A stretch of 64,000 nucleotides of DNA, taken from NCBI GenBank assembly GCA_030446545.1, contig JAUJNB010000004.1, forward strand, positions 62,372-126,371, read 5' to 3'. The translations under genes were made by a program, and so were the position numbers. A model generated the notes under the pieces. It was not told the origin of the DNA. It was given only the letters and a program-made list of their open reading frames with translations, and ran no database searches. Within the stretch, counting starts at the first letter, position 1; every line of letters starts with the position of its first letter. Shown here piece after piece: positions 1 through 8,308 of the stretch. The DNA comes from Acidimicrobiales bacterium. GTDB lineage: Bacteria; Actinomycetota; Acidimicrobiia; Acidimicrobiales; CADCSY01.

Positions 1-494
1 TAGGCCTCGCTACGGAGATGTTCTTTCGACCACCCAGCGACTTTTTCGCCCTGCGCGACAACCGGACGCAGATCGCCGGGTTCAACCGAGTGTACAACCG
101 GGTGATCAACGGAGTCATCGCCGATGGTGACCCGGTCTCGGTTTTCCCCGACGTGGGGCGACAGTACCGCCAGGGACCTCCCCGCACGGCATGGTTCTCC
201 CTGCTCTTCTACCTCGTCGCCCTCATTGGTGGCCCCATCGAGTTGTGGCTGCGGCGCCGTCGCCGAGAGGCCAGGCCGGGCTCACTCGTTCTGGCCTTTC
301 TCTGGTCCAGCGTCGTCTACGTGATTCTCGTCAGCAATCTGTTGGAGGTCGGAGAGAACGATCGATTCCGCCTGTATACAGATCCACTCGTCATGCTCTT
401 GGTGGCGGCCTTGGCCCTGGCTTGGCGATCTCGGCGCCGACAGGCTCAATCGGGCGAGGAACCGGCGACGCCGCCAATCAAGACAGCCACTTGA
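1..494 (+). CDS. GT-C type membrane glycosyltransferase, C-terminal part (cut by window edge)
   Basis: The reading frame is already open at base 3, so only the last 160 or so residues are present and the start lies outside the window. The visible part has three hydrophobic segments (starting near AWFSLLFYLVAL, LVLAFLWSSVVY and LVMLLVAALALA) and an Arg-rich, Gln-rich tail. It is clearly paralogous to the 525-residue protein at 11408-12985: both carry FFRP(P/T)SDFF and then SNLLEVGEN followed by RFRLY and DPLV. In that paralogue this is the C-terminal end of a multi-spanning protein resembling dolichyl-phosphate-sugar dependent GT-C enzymes. A role in sugar transfer at the outer membrane face for the adjacent polysaccharide cluster is inferred. 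The last 17 bases overlap the convergent epimerase gene. Confidence 0.8.
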   Translation, partial: GLATEMFFRPPSDFFALRDNRTQIAGFNRVYNRVINGVIADGDPVSVFPDVGRQYRQGPPRTAWFSLLFYLVALIGGPIELWLRRRRREARPGSLVLAFLWSSVVYVILVSNLLEVGENDRFRLYTDPLVMLLVAALALAWRSRRRQAQSGEEPATPPIKTAT

Positions 495-1515
495 GGATTC
501 GGATGGCGCCCATCTCGGCGGGCTGGCGGTGGGCGGAGACGTCCCGCCGGTTGTGGATCTCCTCGAAGTCTCGCTCGTAGCTCTTGTAGGCCTCGGCTAG
601 CATCTCCTCATTCGTGAGCGACGGGCACCAGCCGAGCTCATTGGCGATCTTGGAGGTATCGAAGATGAAGTCCTCTGCGATCATGCGCTGCTGGTAGGGA
701 CCGAGGGGCGAGACCTTGAGGGCGGCGGCGATCCGCATGGCGGCAAGCGTCGGTGCTTTCGGCAGCGAGGCCACCCGTGCACCCGTCCCCGCGCCATCGA
801 TGACGTACCTGTAGACCTCGGCCATCGTCTTGACGTGATCGGAGCCCACGTTGTAACAGGCGGAACCGCTCGAGCCGAGGGCGAGCACGCAGGCCTCAGC
901 GATATCTGGGGCATAAACGAATTGGTAGCGGTTGTCGCCCTTGCCGACGACCCAGACCCTGCGGCCCTCACGTATGAAGTCGAACAGGATGGTGAGGAGC
1001 CCCAGGCGGCCAGCATCAACGATGGTCGGGCTACGCAGCACCACCACGTCGAAGTCGCCCCGGTGGCGGGCCAGCACCTTCTCACCTTCCCACTTGGATC
1101 GACCATAGATCTCTATGGGTCGAGGTACGTCCTCCTCGGTCACCGGACGCTGGAAGCTCTGCCCCCAAAGACAGTTGGAGGAGATGAAGACGAACTTCGA
1201 GACCTGATGGGCGGCGGCGCAGCGAGCCAGTACCTCTGTCCCGTCCACGTTGGAGGTCCAGAGGAAGCCCTCATCTTTCACTGCGTGGGCGAGGATGGCG
1301 GCGCAATGAACGACGCCCGAGAAGCGATACTTCGCAAAAAGCCCATCGACGAGCTTCTCATCACGGATGTCACCTCGGATGGACGTGAGCTGCGGATGGG
1401 TGAGCAGGTCAGGCTGCAGGTCGATGCTCACGCAATCGAACCCGTCGGCCAGCAGCCGCCGCTTGAGGATGTCGCCGAAGAAGCCGGCGCCGCCGGTGAT
1501 GAGAACGGTAGCCAT
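478..1515 (-). CDS. NAD-dependent epimerase/dehydratase (extended SDR)
   Basis: A 345-residue extended short-chain dehydrogenase/reductase, probably acting on a nucleotide sugar. The N-terminal Rossmann motif GGAGFFG (8-14) binds NAD(P). ISSN (111-114) precedes the catalytic Tyr137-x3-Lys141 in YGRSK. The start chosen is the ATG at 1515, because MATVLITGGAGFFG is the expected beginning of this fold; the frame stays open upstream but there it runs antisense to the next gene. The family includes UDP-glucose 4-epimerases and related enzymes. The substrate cannot be read from the sequence. Its place beside glycosyltransferases suggests a precursor sugar for the surface polysaccharide. It is divergent from the GT-C gene at 1752, leaving a 236-base shared promoter region. 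Confidence 0.87.
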   Translation of the reverse strand: MATVLITGGAGFFGDILKRRLLADGFDCVSIDLQPDLLTHPQLTSIRGDIRDEKLVDGLFAKYRFSGVVHCAAILAHAVKDEGFLWTSNVDGTEVLARCAAAHQVSKFVFISSNCLWGQSFQRPVTEEDVPRPIEIYGRSKWEGEKVLARHRGDFDVVVLRSPTIVDAGRLGLLTILFDFIREGRRVWVVGKGDNRYQFVYAPDIAEACVLALGSSGSACYNVGSDHVKTMAEVYRYVIDGAGTGARVASLPKAPTLAAMRIAAALKVSPLGPYQQRMIAEDFIFDTSKIANELGWCPSLTNEEMLAEAYKSYERDFEEIHNRRDVSAHRQPAEMGAIRILKWLS

Positions 1516-1751
1516 GGCACGTGATGCTACCTTGTCCCGGCGCCGAGCCCCCGACCCCGATCCTGCTAACGTGCGCCCTCCGGCTGTGCTCTCCGGTGCC
1601 TGCACGCGATACCCATCGTCGACAATGCCCTTTCGCCGCGTCGTCCCGTCGGGTGGTGGAGATGGTAAAGAACCGACTGGTGCTGACTGGGCGAGTCCGC
1701 GTAGGCAAGAGCCATTGTTCGTGAGCTGATGGAGCGAGGTGACCAGCGGAC

Positions 1752-3356
1752 GTGACGGACCTGACCGAACCGGCGCAACGAGACCTGTTGTCGAAAGAGC
1801 GGACCGCCAACGGAAGCAATGCGAAGGGATCTCCCGCCCAGACCCCTCGGGTGCGGGGCGCACTGGCGAGCCACAGGACCGACGCCACCATCCTGGCTGG
1901 ACTCGTGGCCGTACTGGCCTTCCTGTGGGGACGCGGCCGGGGCGTCTCGTTCTGGATCGACGAGGGAATCGCCGTGGGCATCTCGTCTCAGCCGCTGGCG
2001 GACATCCCCGCCAGCTTGCGACTCGACGGGTCGCCGCCGCTGTACTACTTCTTGCTCCACCTGTGGATGTCGATGTTCGGGTCCTCCGAGGCGGCCACCC
2101 ACACCTTGTCCCTGCTGTTCGCCTTGGCGGTCGTTCCCGCTGCGCTGTGGGCGGGTTGGAGCCTCTTCGACAGGCGAACGGGCTGGATGTGCGCCGCACT
2201 CGCAGCTCTGAACCCCTTCATCGCCTACTACGCCAACGAGACGCGCATGTACAGCCTCGTCACGTTCCTCACCCTCCTGGTCACCGCCACGTTCCTCCAC
2301 AGCTTTGTCTTCGGCCGCCGAGGCTACCTCCCAGCCTTTGTCGCCGTGCTCACCTTGCTGGTGTACACCCACGGCTGGGGTCTGTTCCTCGGCGTCGCAG
2401 CGGCCGCCGCCCTGGTCCCATGCGTGGCTCTGCGACCCGATCGTCGAAGGATCTTGGTCGACGCCACCCTCGCGTTCGGGGCTGTCGGGGTGTTGTACCT
2501 ACCCTGGGTGCCGACCTTGCTCTATCAGGTGGCCCACGATCCCAACCCCTGGTCCCGGCGCCCCACCCTGACCGGCCTCCGGGACGCAGTGGCTTTCGGG
2601 CTGGGTGGGGAGGAGGTGGTGGTGGCTCTCGGCGTGGGCAGCATCGCCGCTTTGGTCGCCATCTTGAAGCGACCGTCGACTCGCACCGCCCTGGCGGTGG
2701 CGACCATGCTCATCCTGCCCGTCGTCGTTCTCGCCGGGGGTTGGGCCAGCGCAGTATGGGGATATCGCTACCTGGGGGTGGTCGTCCCGCCGCTGTTGTT
2801 GGTCCTCGCCCTCGGTATGGCCAGGGGCGGATCCTTGGGGGTCACGGGCCTTGTCCTCGCGGCGTTCCTCGCCGCTCCCCTGGGTGTCAGGGTGCCGGCC
2901 TCCCAGAAGAGCAACGCGCAAGAGGTGGCCCAAGAGGCTGACCAACTCCGACCGGGAGATCTTGTGGTCACGTCAGACTTCAGCCAGATCCCGCTACTGG
3001 CCTACTATCTTCCTCCCGACCTTCGCTATGCTGGCGCCCACGGTGCGGTCGACGACGTACAGGTCACCGACTGGCGGGACAGCTTGGAGCGGATGCGCAA
3101 CAGCCAACCGGACCAGGCTCTCCCACCGATGATCGATGCGTTGGCGGTGGGCGCCAGAGTCTTGCTCATGTGTCCTGATCTGGAAGACACCCCCGATCTG
3201 GTGGAGTTCCATCAACTGGTCCAACAGCACTGCATTGACATCCAGGCGCTGCTGCAGCGCGACGACCGGCTGCGATTGGACACGTCGATCGAGGCGCCCG
3301 ATGGGGTGGAACTGACGCCCTTCAACGGCTGGCTCTTCGTCAAGCGGAGCGCCTGA
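1752..3356 (+). CDS. GT39-like membrane glycosyltransferase
   Basis: A 534-residue multi-spanning protein. An early D-E pair (Asp70-Glu71 in FWIDEGIAVG), just after the first membrane segment, matches the catalytic acidic motif of GT-C enzymes of the PMT/ArnT (GT39) type, which transfer sugars from polyprenyl-phosphate donors outside the cytoplasmic membrane. The motif YYANETRMYS is also typical of the family. About ten hydrophobic stretches follow, then a soluble C-terminal domain of about 150 residues. The start is a GTG with GGAGCGAGG about 12 bases upstream; a later start is possible because the first 45 residues are hydrophilic. The gene belongs to the polysaccharide cluster; donor and acceptor are unknown. 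Confidence 0.85.
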   Translation: MTDLTEPAQRDLLSKERTANGSNAKGSPAQTPRVRGALASHRTDATILAGLVAVLAFLWGRGRGVSFWIDEGIAVGISSQPLADIPASLRLDGSPPLYYFLLHLWMSMFGSSEAATHTLSLLFALAVVPAALWAGWSLFDRRTGWMCAALAALNPFIAYYANETRMYSLVTFLTLLVTATFLHSFVFGRRGYLPAFVAVLTLLVYTHGWGLFLGVAAAAALVPCVALRPDRRRILVDATLAFGAVGVLYLPWVPTLLYQVAHDPNPWSRRPTLTGLRDAVAFGLGGEEVVVALGVGSIAALVAILKRPSTRTALAVATMLILPVVVLAGGWASAVWGYRYLGVVVPPLLLVLALGMARGGSLGVTGLVLAAFLAAPLGVRVPASQKSNAQEVAQEADQLRPGDLVVTSDFSQIPLLAYYLPPDLRYAGAHGAVDDVQVTDWRDSLERMRNSQPDQALPPMIDALAVGARVLLMCPDLEDTPDLVEFHQLVQQHCIDIQALLQRDDRLRLDTSIEAPDGVELTPFNGWLFVKRSA

Positions 3357-3383
3357 CCCTCCACACCCACGCCGCGGCGGCCG

Positions 3384-4769
3384 TCAGGTATGGCCTCGCG
3401 TCATCCGTCCCCGCACCTTGTCGAGGATCACGCTGACCTCCCCATGGCGCAGGTGGTGGGCCAGCCGGTGGAGGTCGCCTTTCGTTCCCGGTGAGGCGAG
3501 CTCCGCCGCCGAGGGAGCGCTCAGACGGGAGCCCTTGGTGTAGGGGTGGACGAGATCGGGGGCTCGGCGCGGACTGCGGCAGAACGAAAGCAGCGGTTGC
3601 ATGACCGAGGACCAGGTGAGCTCAGAGGCGACGGCGGTGATGGCGCGGCGGCAGTTCGTGGCCAACTCGGCGTCGACCAGCAGACGGAACAAGGCCTCTT
3701 CGAGCGCGTCCACATCGCCAGGGGGCACGCTTAGACCTATGCCCCGAGCGTCGGCCAGCTCGGCGAAGCCGTCACCCCGGGTTACGACCATGGGCAAGGA
3801 CGCCCACAGGTAGTCGAGCAGCCGAGAGCGGAACGAGAAGGCGGTCTCCAGGTGGTCGAGGTGGGTGCTCACCCCGATATCAGCCTCGAGCAGGTAGCGC
3901 TGGCGCTGGTTGTAGTCGACCCAGCCCTGGTTGAAGAAAACGTGGGAATCCGTGAGGCCCAACTGGGCGGCCAACTCGATGGCTTGTGCCGCCATCGCCA
4001 TCGGGGGGACGTCCGGGCTGGGGTGGTTGAGGCCCATGAAGTAGAGGCGCACCTTGGGCAAGCGGTGGCGCAGGCGATCAATCGCTCGAAGAAGGGTCAA
4101 CGGATCGAGCCAGTTGTAGATACCCCCTCCCCACAGGACCAACAGGTCGTCGGCAGAGATGCCGGGGACGACGCCTCGCAATACGGGGATGCCGGGGACA
4201 GGAGGTGCATCTGGCAGGCCGGTGGGAACCACCGCGATGAGCGATCGCATCGTCTCGCCCTCGAGGTAGGTGAGCGGGTTGATCCTTCCCAGCGCGGCCA
4301 GGTGGCCTAGCCAGAAGTCGCGCTGCTTGGGGCTGGCACAGACGAAGAAGTCGCCCCGCAGGAGTTGCTCGTTCAGAACTGCGGCGGCCGCCCGCACAGA
4401 CGCCAGGTGCTGGCGCATCCCGGCGTCTCTGCCCTGCTCGAGCTGCTCGAGGTGGATGGGATCGTAGACATCGACGACGACCACCTTCCCGGAGCGCCGC
4501 AGGACCGGGTGGCGTCGCATGACGAAGCCTCGTACCACCATCGCCTCGCACCACTGCTCGAGATCCTCTAAACCCTGCGCGTCGACACGGCATGTTCGAA
4601 AGCGGCCATCTTCAAGGGTGCAGAGCCCGGTGGTGGCCAGCACCACTTCGTGCTCGACGGACAGAGCGCCGGCCATGTGCCAGCTCCGGATGGTCGGGCC
4701 GGCCATCTGGGGCGTCAGCGGATCCATCACCGGAATCAGGATGCGGCGACGCTCAGTTATGGCTGTCAC
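3384..4769 (-). CDS. GT4-like (GT-B fold) glycosyltransferase
   Basis: A 461-residue cytosolic glycosyltransferase. The N-terminal half starts RRRILIPVMDPLTPQMAGPT, in the manner of GT4 proteins that bind the acceptor with this domain. The C-terminal nucleotide-sugar domain shows LLVLWGGGIYNWLDP, then HVFFNQGWVDYNQRQRYL, and FSFRSRLLDYLWASLPMV with a following GDGFAEL, a typical GT-B donor-site region. The start chosen is the GTG at 4769, the last good start before the conserved domain; the frame is open further upstream but runs antisense to the next gene. It is divergent from the GT2 gene at 4902 and convergent with the GT39-like gene. It probably adds one sugar to the lipid-linked repeat. 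Confidence 0.85.
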   Translation of the reverse strand: MTAITERRRILIPVMDPLTPQMAGPTIRSWHMAGALSVEHEVVLATTGLCTLEDGRFRTCRVDAQGLEDLEQWCEAMVVRGFVMRRHPVLRRSGKVVVVDVYDPIHLEQLEQGRDAGMRQHLASVRAAAAVLNEQLLRGDFFVCASPKQRDFWLGHLAALGRINPLTYLEGETMRSLIAVVPTGLPDAPPVPGIPVLRGVVPGISADDLLVLWGGGIYNWLDPLTLLRAIDRLRHRLPKVRLYFMGLNHPSPDVPPMAMAAQAIELAAQLGLTDSHVFFNQGWVDYNQRQRYLLEADIGVSTHLDHLETAFSFRSRLLDYLWASLPMVVTRGDGFAELADARGIGLSVPPGDVDALEEALFRLLVDAELATNCRRAITAVASELTWSSVMQPLLSFCRSPRRAPDLVHPYTKGSRLSAPSAAELASPGTKGDLHRLAHHLRHGEVSVILDKVRGRMTRGHT

Positions 4770-4901
4770 CCGGCAGCCTCCGGCGGCACGCCGGCACCGC
4801 GGCCACGGCCCTGCACAGCCGGCATCGATCCCACCCGGTGGAGTTTGGCACGACCGTCTGTCCAACATGCGATGCGGGAGCGATCGTGCCAAGGTGATCC
4901 C

Positions 4902-6236
4902 GTGTCTGATCAGCCCTACGTCCGTGCCGTGGTGGTGAACCACAACGGTGGCGGAGCCACGATGCGGGCCCTCGAGAGCCTTCGCGCCCTTGATTGGCCG
5001 GCCGAAGCACTCGACGTGGTGCTCGTCGACAACGCTTCCACCGATGGCGTGGCCTCGGCCGTGAGGGGCACAACGGGCAACGTGCGGGTCTTGGAGGCTG
5101 GCACCAACCTGGGCTTTGGCGGGGGCTGCAACCTCGGCATGGGTGATCTCGCCGGTGTCGACTTCGTCGCCCTGCTCAACCCCGACGCCGTGGTCGAACC
5201 CGACTGGCTGTGGCGTCTGGCCGCGGCGCACGCGGCGGATCCGGCCCTGGCCGCCGCCTGCCCCAAGATCCTCTTCGACGTTCCCTTCGTGGAGATCGAG
5301 ATCAAGAGCCCCACATCCCGTTTCGGGCGGGGAGATCGCCGCCAGCTTGGGGTCCTGATGTCGGGGGCCCGGATGGCGGGTGAGAACGTGAGTCGCCGGC
5401 TGCAGTTCGTGCGAGGGTTCTGGGGGCCCGAGCCGTGCTCACGCCAGGGCGCAGCTTCGCAGTGGAGCAAAGACAGCGCCCTCATCCGAGTTCCAACGGG
5501 CGGACACCGCAGCGCCGCGTGCGAGCTGTTGTTGTCCGCTCCCGCTTCACGCACGGTGCAGGTCCTTGCCGGAGACGACCGGTCTGTGCTCCAGGTCGGC
5601 CCGCAGCCTCGTTGGCACGCGGTCGGTCTGGGGGGGACGCCGGTCGAGGTGATCAACAGCGTTGGCATCTCCGTGCTCGAAGACGGCTACGCCGCCGACC
5701 GCGGCTGGCTGGAACAGGACCAGGGCCAGTGGGACGAGCCCCGCCCGGTGGAGGCCTGGAGCGGTGCATCGGTCCTGCTCCGGGCCGAGCACCTGCGCCA
5801 GGTGGGCCGCTTCGAAGAGCGCCTTTTCCTCTACTACGAAGACGTGGACCTCTCCTTGCGGGCGGCCAGGGCGGGCTGGCGCCACGTCACGGTCCCCCAG
5901 GCGGTCGCCCGCCACGTGCACTCGGCCACGGTGGTGGCGGGATCACCCCTCCACCAGCACTTCAGCGAACGGAATCGGCTGATCGTTTTGGCAACGCACG
6001 CACCTAGCCGTTCGGTTATGGCGGCCGTGGTCCGCTTCCTGCTCGTCACCGCCTCCTATGGCCGACGCGACCTGCTGGCCCCGCTCCGGCGCGGCGTCCG
6101 CCCGTGTGGGCGGGTAGCCCGCCTGCGCCTCGGGGCCCTGGCCGGCTTCGTACGCGCCCTTCCCTGGACGATCATGCGACGCCGGCGCCAGGGGACGCCG
6201 GCCTCGGCCGGTCGGCCCGAGGGTTGCGCGGGGTAG
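4902..6236 (+). CDS. GT2 family glycosyltransferase (rhamnosyltransferase-like) with internal insert
   Basis: A 444-residue GT-A fold glycosyltransferase. The N-terminal catalytic signatures are VVNHNGGG (11-18), VDNASTDG (42-49), TNLGFGGGCN (68-77) and ALLNPDAVV (90-98), where the NPDA Asp is the metal-binding position. The second half of the fold appears near residue 310 as LFLYYEDVDLSLRAARAGWR. Between them lies an insert of roughly 150 residues not seen in minimal GT2 enzymes. The start GTG at 4902 lies directly before the first beta strand. The C terminus is basic with a short hydrophobic patch, suggesting membrane association. Only 13 bases separate it from the exporter permease gene, so the three genes 4902-8308 probably form one operon for polysaccharide assembly and export. 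Confidence 0.86.
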   Translation: MSDQPYVRAVVVNHNGGGATMRALESLRALDWPAEALDVVLVDNASTDGVASAVRGTTGNVRVLEAGTNLGFGGGCNLGMGDLAGVDFVALLNPDAVVEPDWLWRLAAAHAADPALAAACPKILFDVPFVEIEIKSPTSRFGRGDRRQLGVLMSGARMAGENVSRRLQFVRGFWGPEPCSRQGAASQWSKDSALIRVPTGGHRSAACELLLSAPASRTVQVLAGDDRSVLQVGPQPRWHAVGLGGTPVEVINSVGISVLEDGYAADRGWLEQDQGQWDEPRPVEAWSGASVLLRAEHLRQVGRFEERLFLYYEDVDLSLRAARAGWRHVTVPQAVARHVHSATVVAGSPLHQHFSERNRLIVLATHAPSRSVMAAVVRFLLVTASYGRRDLLAPLRRGVRPCGRVARLRLGALAGFVRALPWTIMRRRRQGTPASAGRPEGCAG

Positions 6237-6249
6237 CCTCCCCCTCGTC

Positions 6250-7074
6250 ATGGCAGCCTTGGGGACGTACGCGCACGTCCGTGACCTAGCCCTCAACCTC
6301 ACGAGTCGTGAGCTGAAGGGAAAGTACAAGCGCTCGGTGCTCGGCTGGTGCTGGTCGCTGCTCAACCCACTGGCCACGGCCCTCATCTTCACCATGGTCT
6401 TCAAGGTGTTTTTCCAAGCCCCGAACCCGTCGGGTGAGCCCAGCGGCCTGTCCAACTTCCCGCTTTGGCTGTTGTGCGGCCTCCTGCCCTGGAACTACCT
6501 GGCCAACAGCTTGAACGGGGCCACGGAGAGCCTGGTGGCCAACGCCAACCTCATCAAGAAGGTCTACTTCCCCCGACAGGTCCTCGTGGTTGCCAACGTG
6601 GCCTCGTGGATGGTGCCCTTCCTCATCGAGTTCGGCGTCCTGGCGTTGCTCCTGCTGGCCTTCGGCAACTTCGTTCTCCCCTGGCTGCCCGTGGTGCTCG
6701 TGCTCATCCTGGTGCAGACGAGCTTCGTCCTCGGCATCGGGCTGATCCTCGGAGCCGTCAACGTCTACTTCCGCGACGTAAAGCACCTCATCGCCATCGT
6801 GCTCCAGGCGCTGTTCTACGCCACCCCCATCGTCTACCCGCTTTCTCTGGTGCCTGTGCGAGCCGTCCTGTTCGGGTTGGATCTCCCGGTACGGTCCCTG
6901 TACCGACTGAATCCGATGGTGCCCATGGTCGAGGCCTTCCGTGACGTGCTCTACGACCTTCGCCTGCCTCCCTTCGGCGACCTCGTGTACGTGTCGGCTT
7001 GGGGCCTGGGTTGCATGGCCCTCGGCCAGCTGGTCTTCAGGCGTCTCGAGCCTCGATTCGCCGAGGAGCTGTGA
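6250..7074 (+). CDS. Polysaccharide ABC exporter, permease (Wzm type)
   Basis: A 274-residue ABC-2 type membrane protein. The N terminus carries the family signature LTSRELKGKYKRSVLGWCWS followed by LLNPLATALIFTMVF, and six hydrophobic helices follow. VYFRDVKHLI in the middle is the conserved loop of Wzm/RfbD/TagG permeases. It should form the channel that exports a completed, undecaprenyl-linked polysaccharide across the cytoplasmic membrane, powered by the ATPase encoded immediately downstream. The start is the ATG at 6250. The pairing with a C-terminally extended ATPase marks this as an ABC-dependent pathway rather than a Wzx/Wzy pathway. Confidence 0.94.
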   Translation: MAALGTYAHVRDLALNLTSRELKGKYKRSVLGWCWSLLNPLATALIFTMVFKVFFQAPNPSGEPSGLSNFPLWLLCGLLPWNYLANSLNGATESLVANANLIKKVYFPRQVLVVANVASWMVPFLIEFGVLALLLLAFGNFVLPWLPVVLVLILVQTSFVLGIGLILGAVNVYFRDVKHLIAIVLQALFYATPIVYPLSLVPVRAVLFGLDLPVRSLYRLNPMVPMVEAFRDVLYDLRLPPFGDLVYVSAWGLGCMALGQLVFRRLEPRFAEEL

Positions 7075-7105
7075 GGCGCTCGCCCGCCGGCGAGGCGTGC
7101 AGCCG

Positions 7106-8308
7106 GTGAGTGGGCTGGCCGTCTCGGTGAAGGGCGTCTCCAAGCGGTTCCGCCTCTACCACGAGCGCAACCAGTCCCTCAAGGCATCGCTCGTGAGGGG
7201 GAGACGGTCCCGCTACGAGGAGCTGTGGGCACTGCGGGACGTCACGCTCGAGGTCCGGGAAGGGACGACCCTCGGCCTCATCGGCAGGAACGGCTCTGGC
7301 AAGAGCACCCTGCTCAAGACCATGGCCAGGATCCTTCGCCCCGACACCGGACGGATCGTCGTCGACGGAAGGCTGTCGGCCCTCCTGGAGCTGGGCGCAG
7401 GGTTCCATCCTGAGCTCTCCGGACGGGAGAACATCTTCTTGAACGGCTCGATCCTCGGTCTGGGTCGCAAAGAGCTCAAGGCGAAGTTCGACGACATCGT
7501 CGCCTTCGCCGAGGTCGAGCCCTTCATCGACACGCCGGTCAAGGACTACTCCTCGGGCATGTACGTCCGTCTCGGGTTCTCCGTGGCCATCAACGTCGAT
7601 CCCGCCGTGCTGTTGGTGGACGAGGTGCTGGCCGTGGGCGACGAGCAGTTCCAGCGTAAGTGCAGGGAGAAGTTCGCCGACTTGCAGGCCGAGGGTCGCA
7701 CCGTCGTGATCGTCTCCCATGACCTGGGGGCCGTACGCGACGTGTGCCACGAGGCCGCGCTGCTCGAGGACGGCCGCCTGGAGCAAACCGGGCCCGTGGG
7801 CGAGGTGATCGACCATTACCTCGGCCGGGTCCACCATGACCGCCTCGATGATGGCAGCCTCGGCGCCCGCTGGGGGACGGGTGAAGGAGGCATCGAGCGC
7901 ATCGAGGTGCTCGAATTCGGCGGTGGCCCGGCCGCCCGCCTGCGCACAGGCGACCCCGTGGTGTTCCGACTGCACTTCGACACCACCGAGCCCATTGAAC
8001 GGCCGGTGTTCACCCTGACGGTGCATACGGCCGGCGGCGTCCACGTCACCGCGCCCAACACTCGCGACGCCGGCCTGGTTCCCGACGAAGTAAAAGGCAG
8101 AGGCCACATCGACCTACGGGTCGAGCGGCTCCTGCTCGTTCCCGGGACCTATGACCTCGGTGCGTCCCTGACCGACTACACCGGCGCCTATCAGTACGAC
8201 GTGCGTCATCGAGCGTTTCGCTTCGAGGTGGTGGCCGGCAGCCCTGCCGAACGCCATGGGGTCATGTCGTTGGGCGGGCGTTGGGAAGGCTTACCACTGG
8301 AGCGCTGA
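7106..8308 (+). CDS. Polysaccharide ABC exporter, ATPase (Wzt type)
   Basis: About 400 residues: an ABC ATPase domain plus a C-terminal carbohydrate-binding-like domain. Walker A is GRNGSGKST (60-68), the signature is YSSGMYVRLGFSVA near residue 147, and Walker B is AVLLVDEVLAVGD near 167. The E-VLAVGD form is characteristic of the Wzt/TagH subfamily. Residues from about 240 to 400 form a beta-rich Wzt-C domain, which in characterised homologues recognises the capped polymer end. Two GTG starts are possible (7097 and 7106); the latter is preferred because GGCGAGG lies at suitable spacing. It pairs with the Wzm-type permease upstream. Its 3' end overlaps the convergent DUF2142 gene by 47 bases. 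Confidence 0.94.
   Translation: MSGLAVSVKGVSKRFRLYHERNQSLKASLVRGRRSRYEELWALRDVTLEVREGTTLGLIGRNGSGKSTLLKTMARILRPDTGRIVVDGRLSALLELGAGFHPELSGRENIFLNGSILGLGRKELKAKFDDIVAFAEVEPFIDTPVKDYSSGMYVRLGFSVAINVDPAVLLVDEVLAVGDEQFQRKCREKFADLQAEGRTVVIVSHDLGAVRDVCHEAALLEDGRLEQTGPVGEVIDHYLGRVHHDRLDDGSLGARWGTGEGGIERIEVLEFGGGPAARLRTGDPVVFRLHFDTTEPIERPVFTLTVHTAGGVHVTAPNTRDAGLVPDEVKGRGHIDLRVERLLLVPGTYDLGASLTDYTGAYQYDVRHRAFRFEVVAGSPAERHGVMSLGGRWEGLPLER

Noticed and set aside
3340-3400. Weak inverted repeat between the convergent genes as a terminator
   Set aside because: The CCTGAC and GTCAGG arms are short and the loop is long, so support is too thin.
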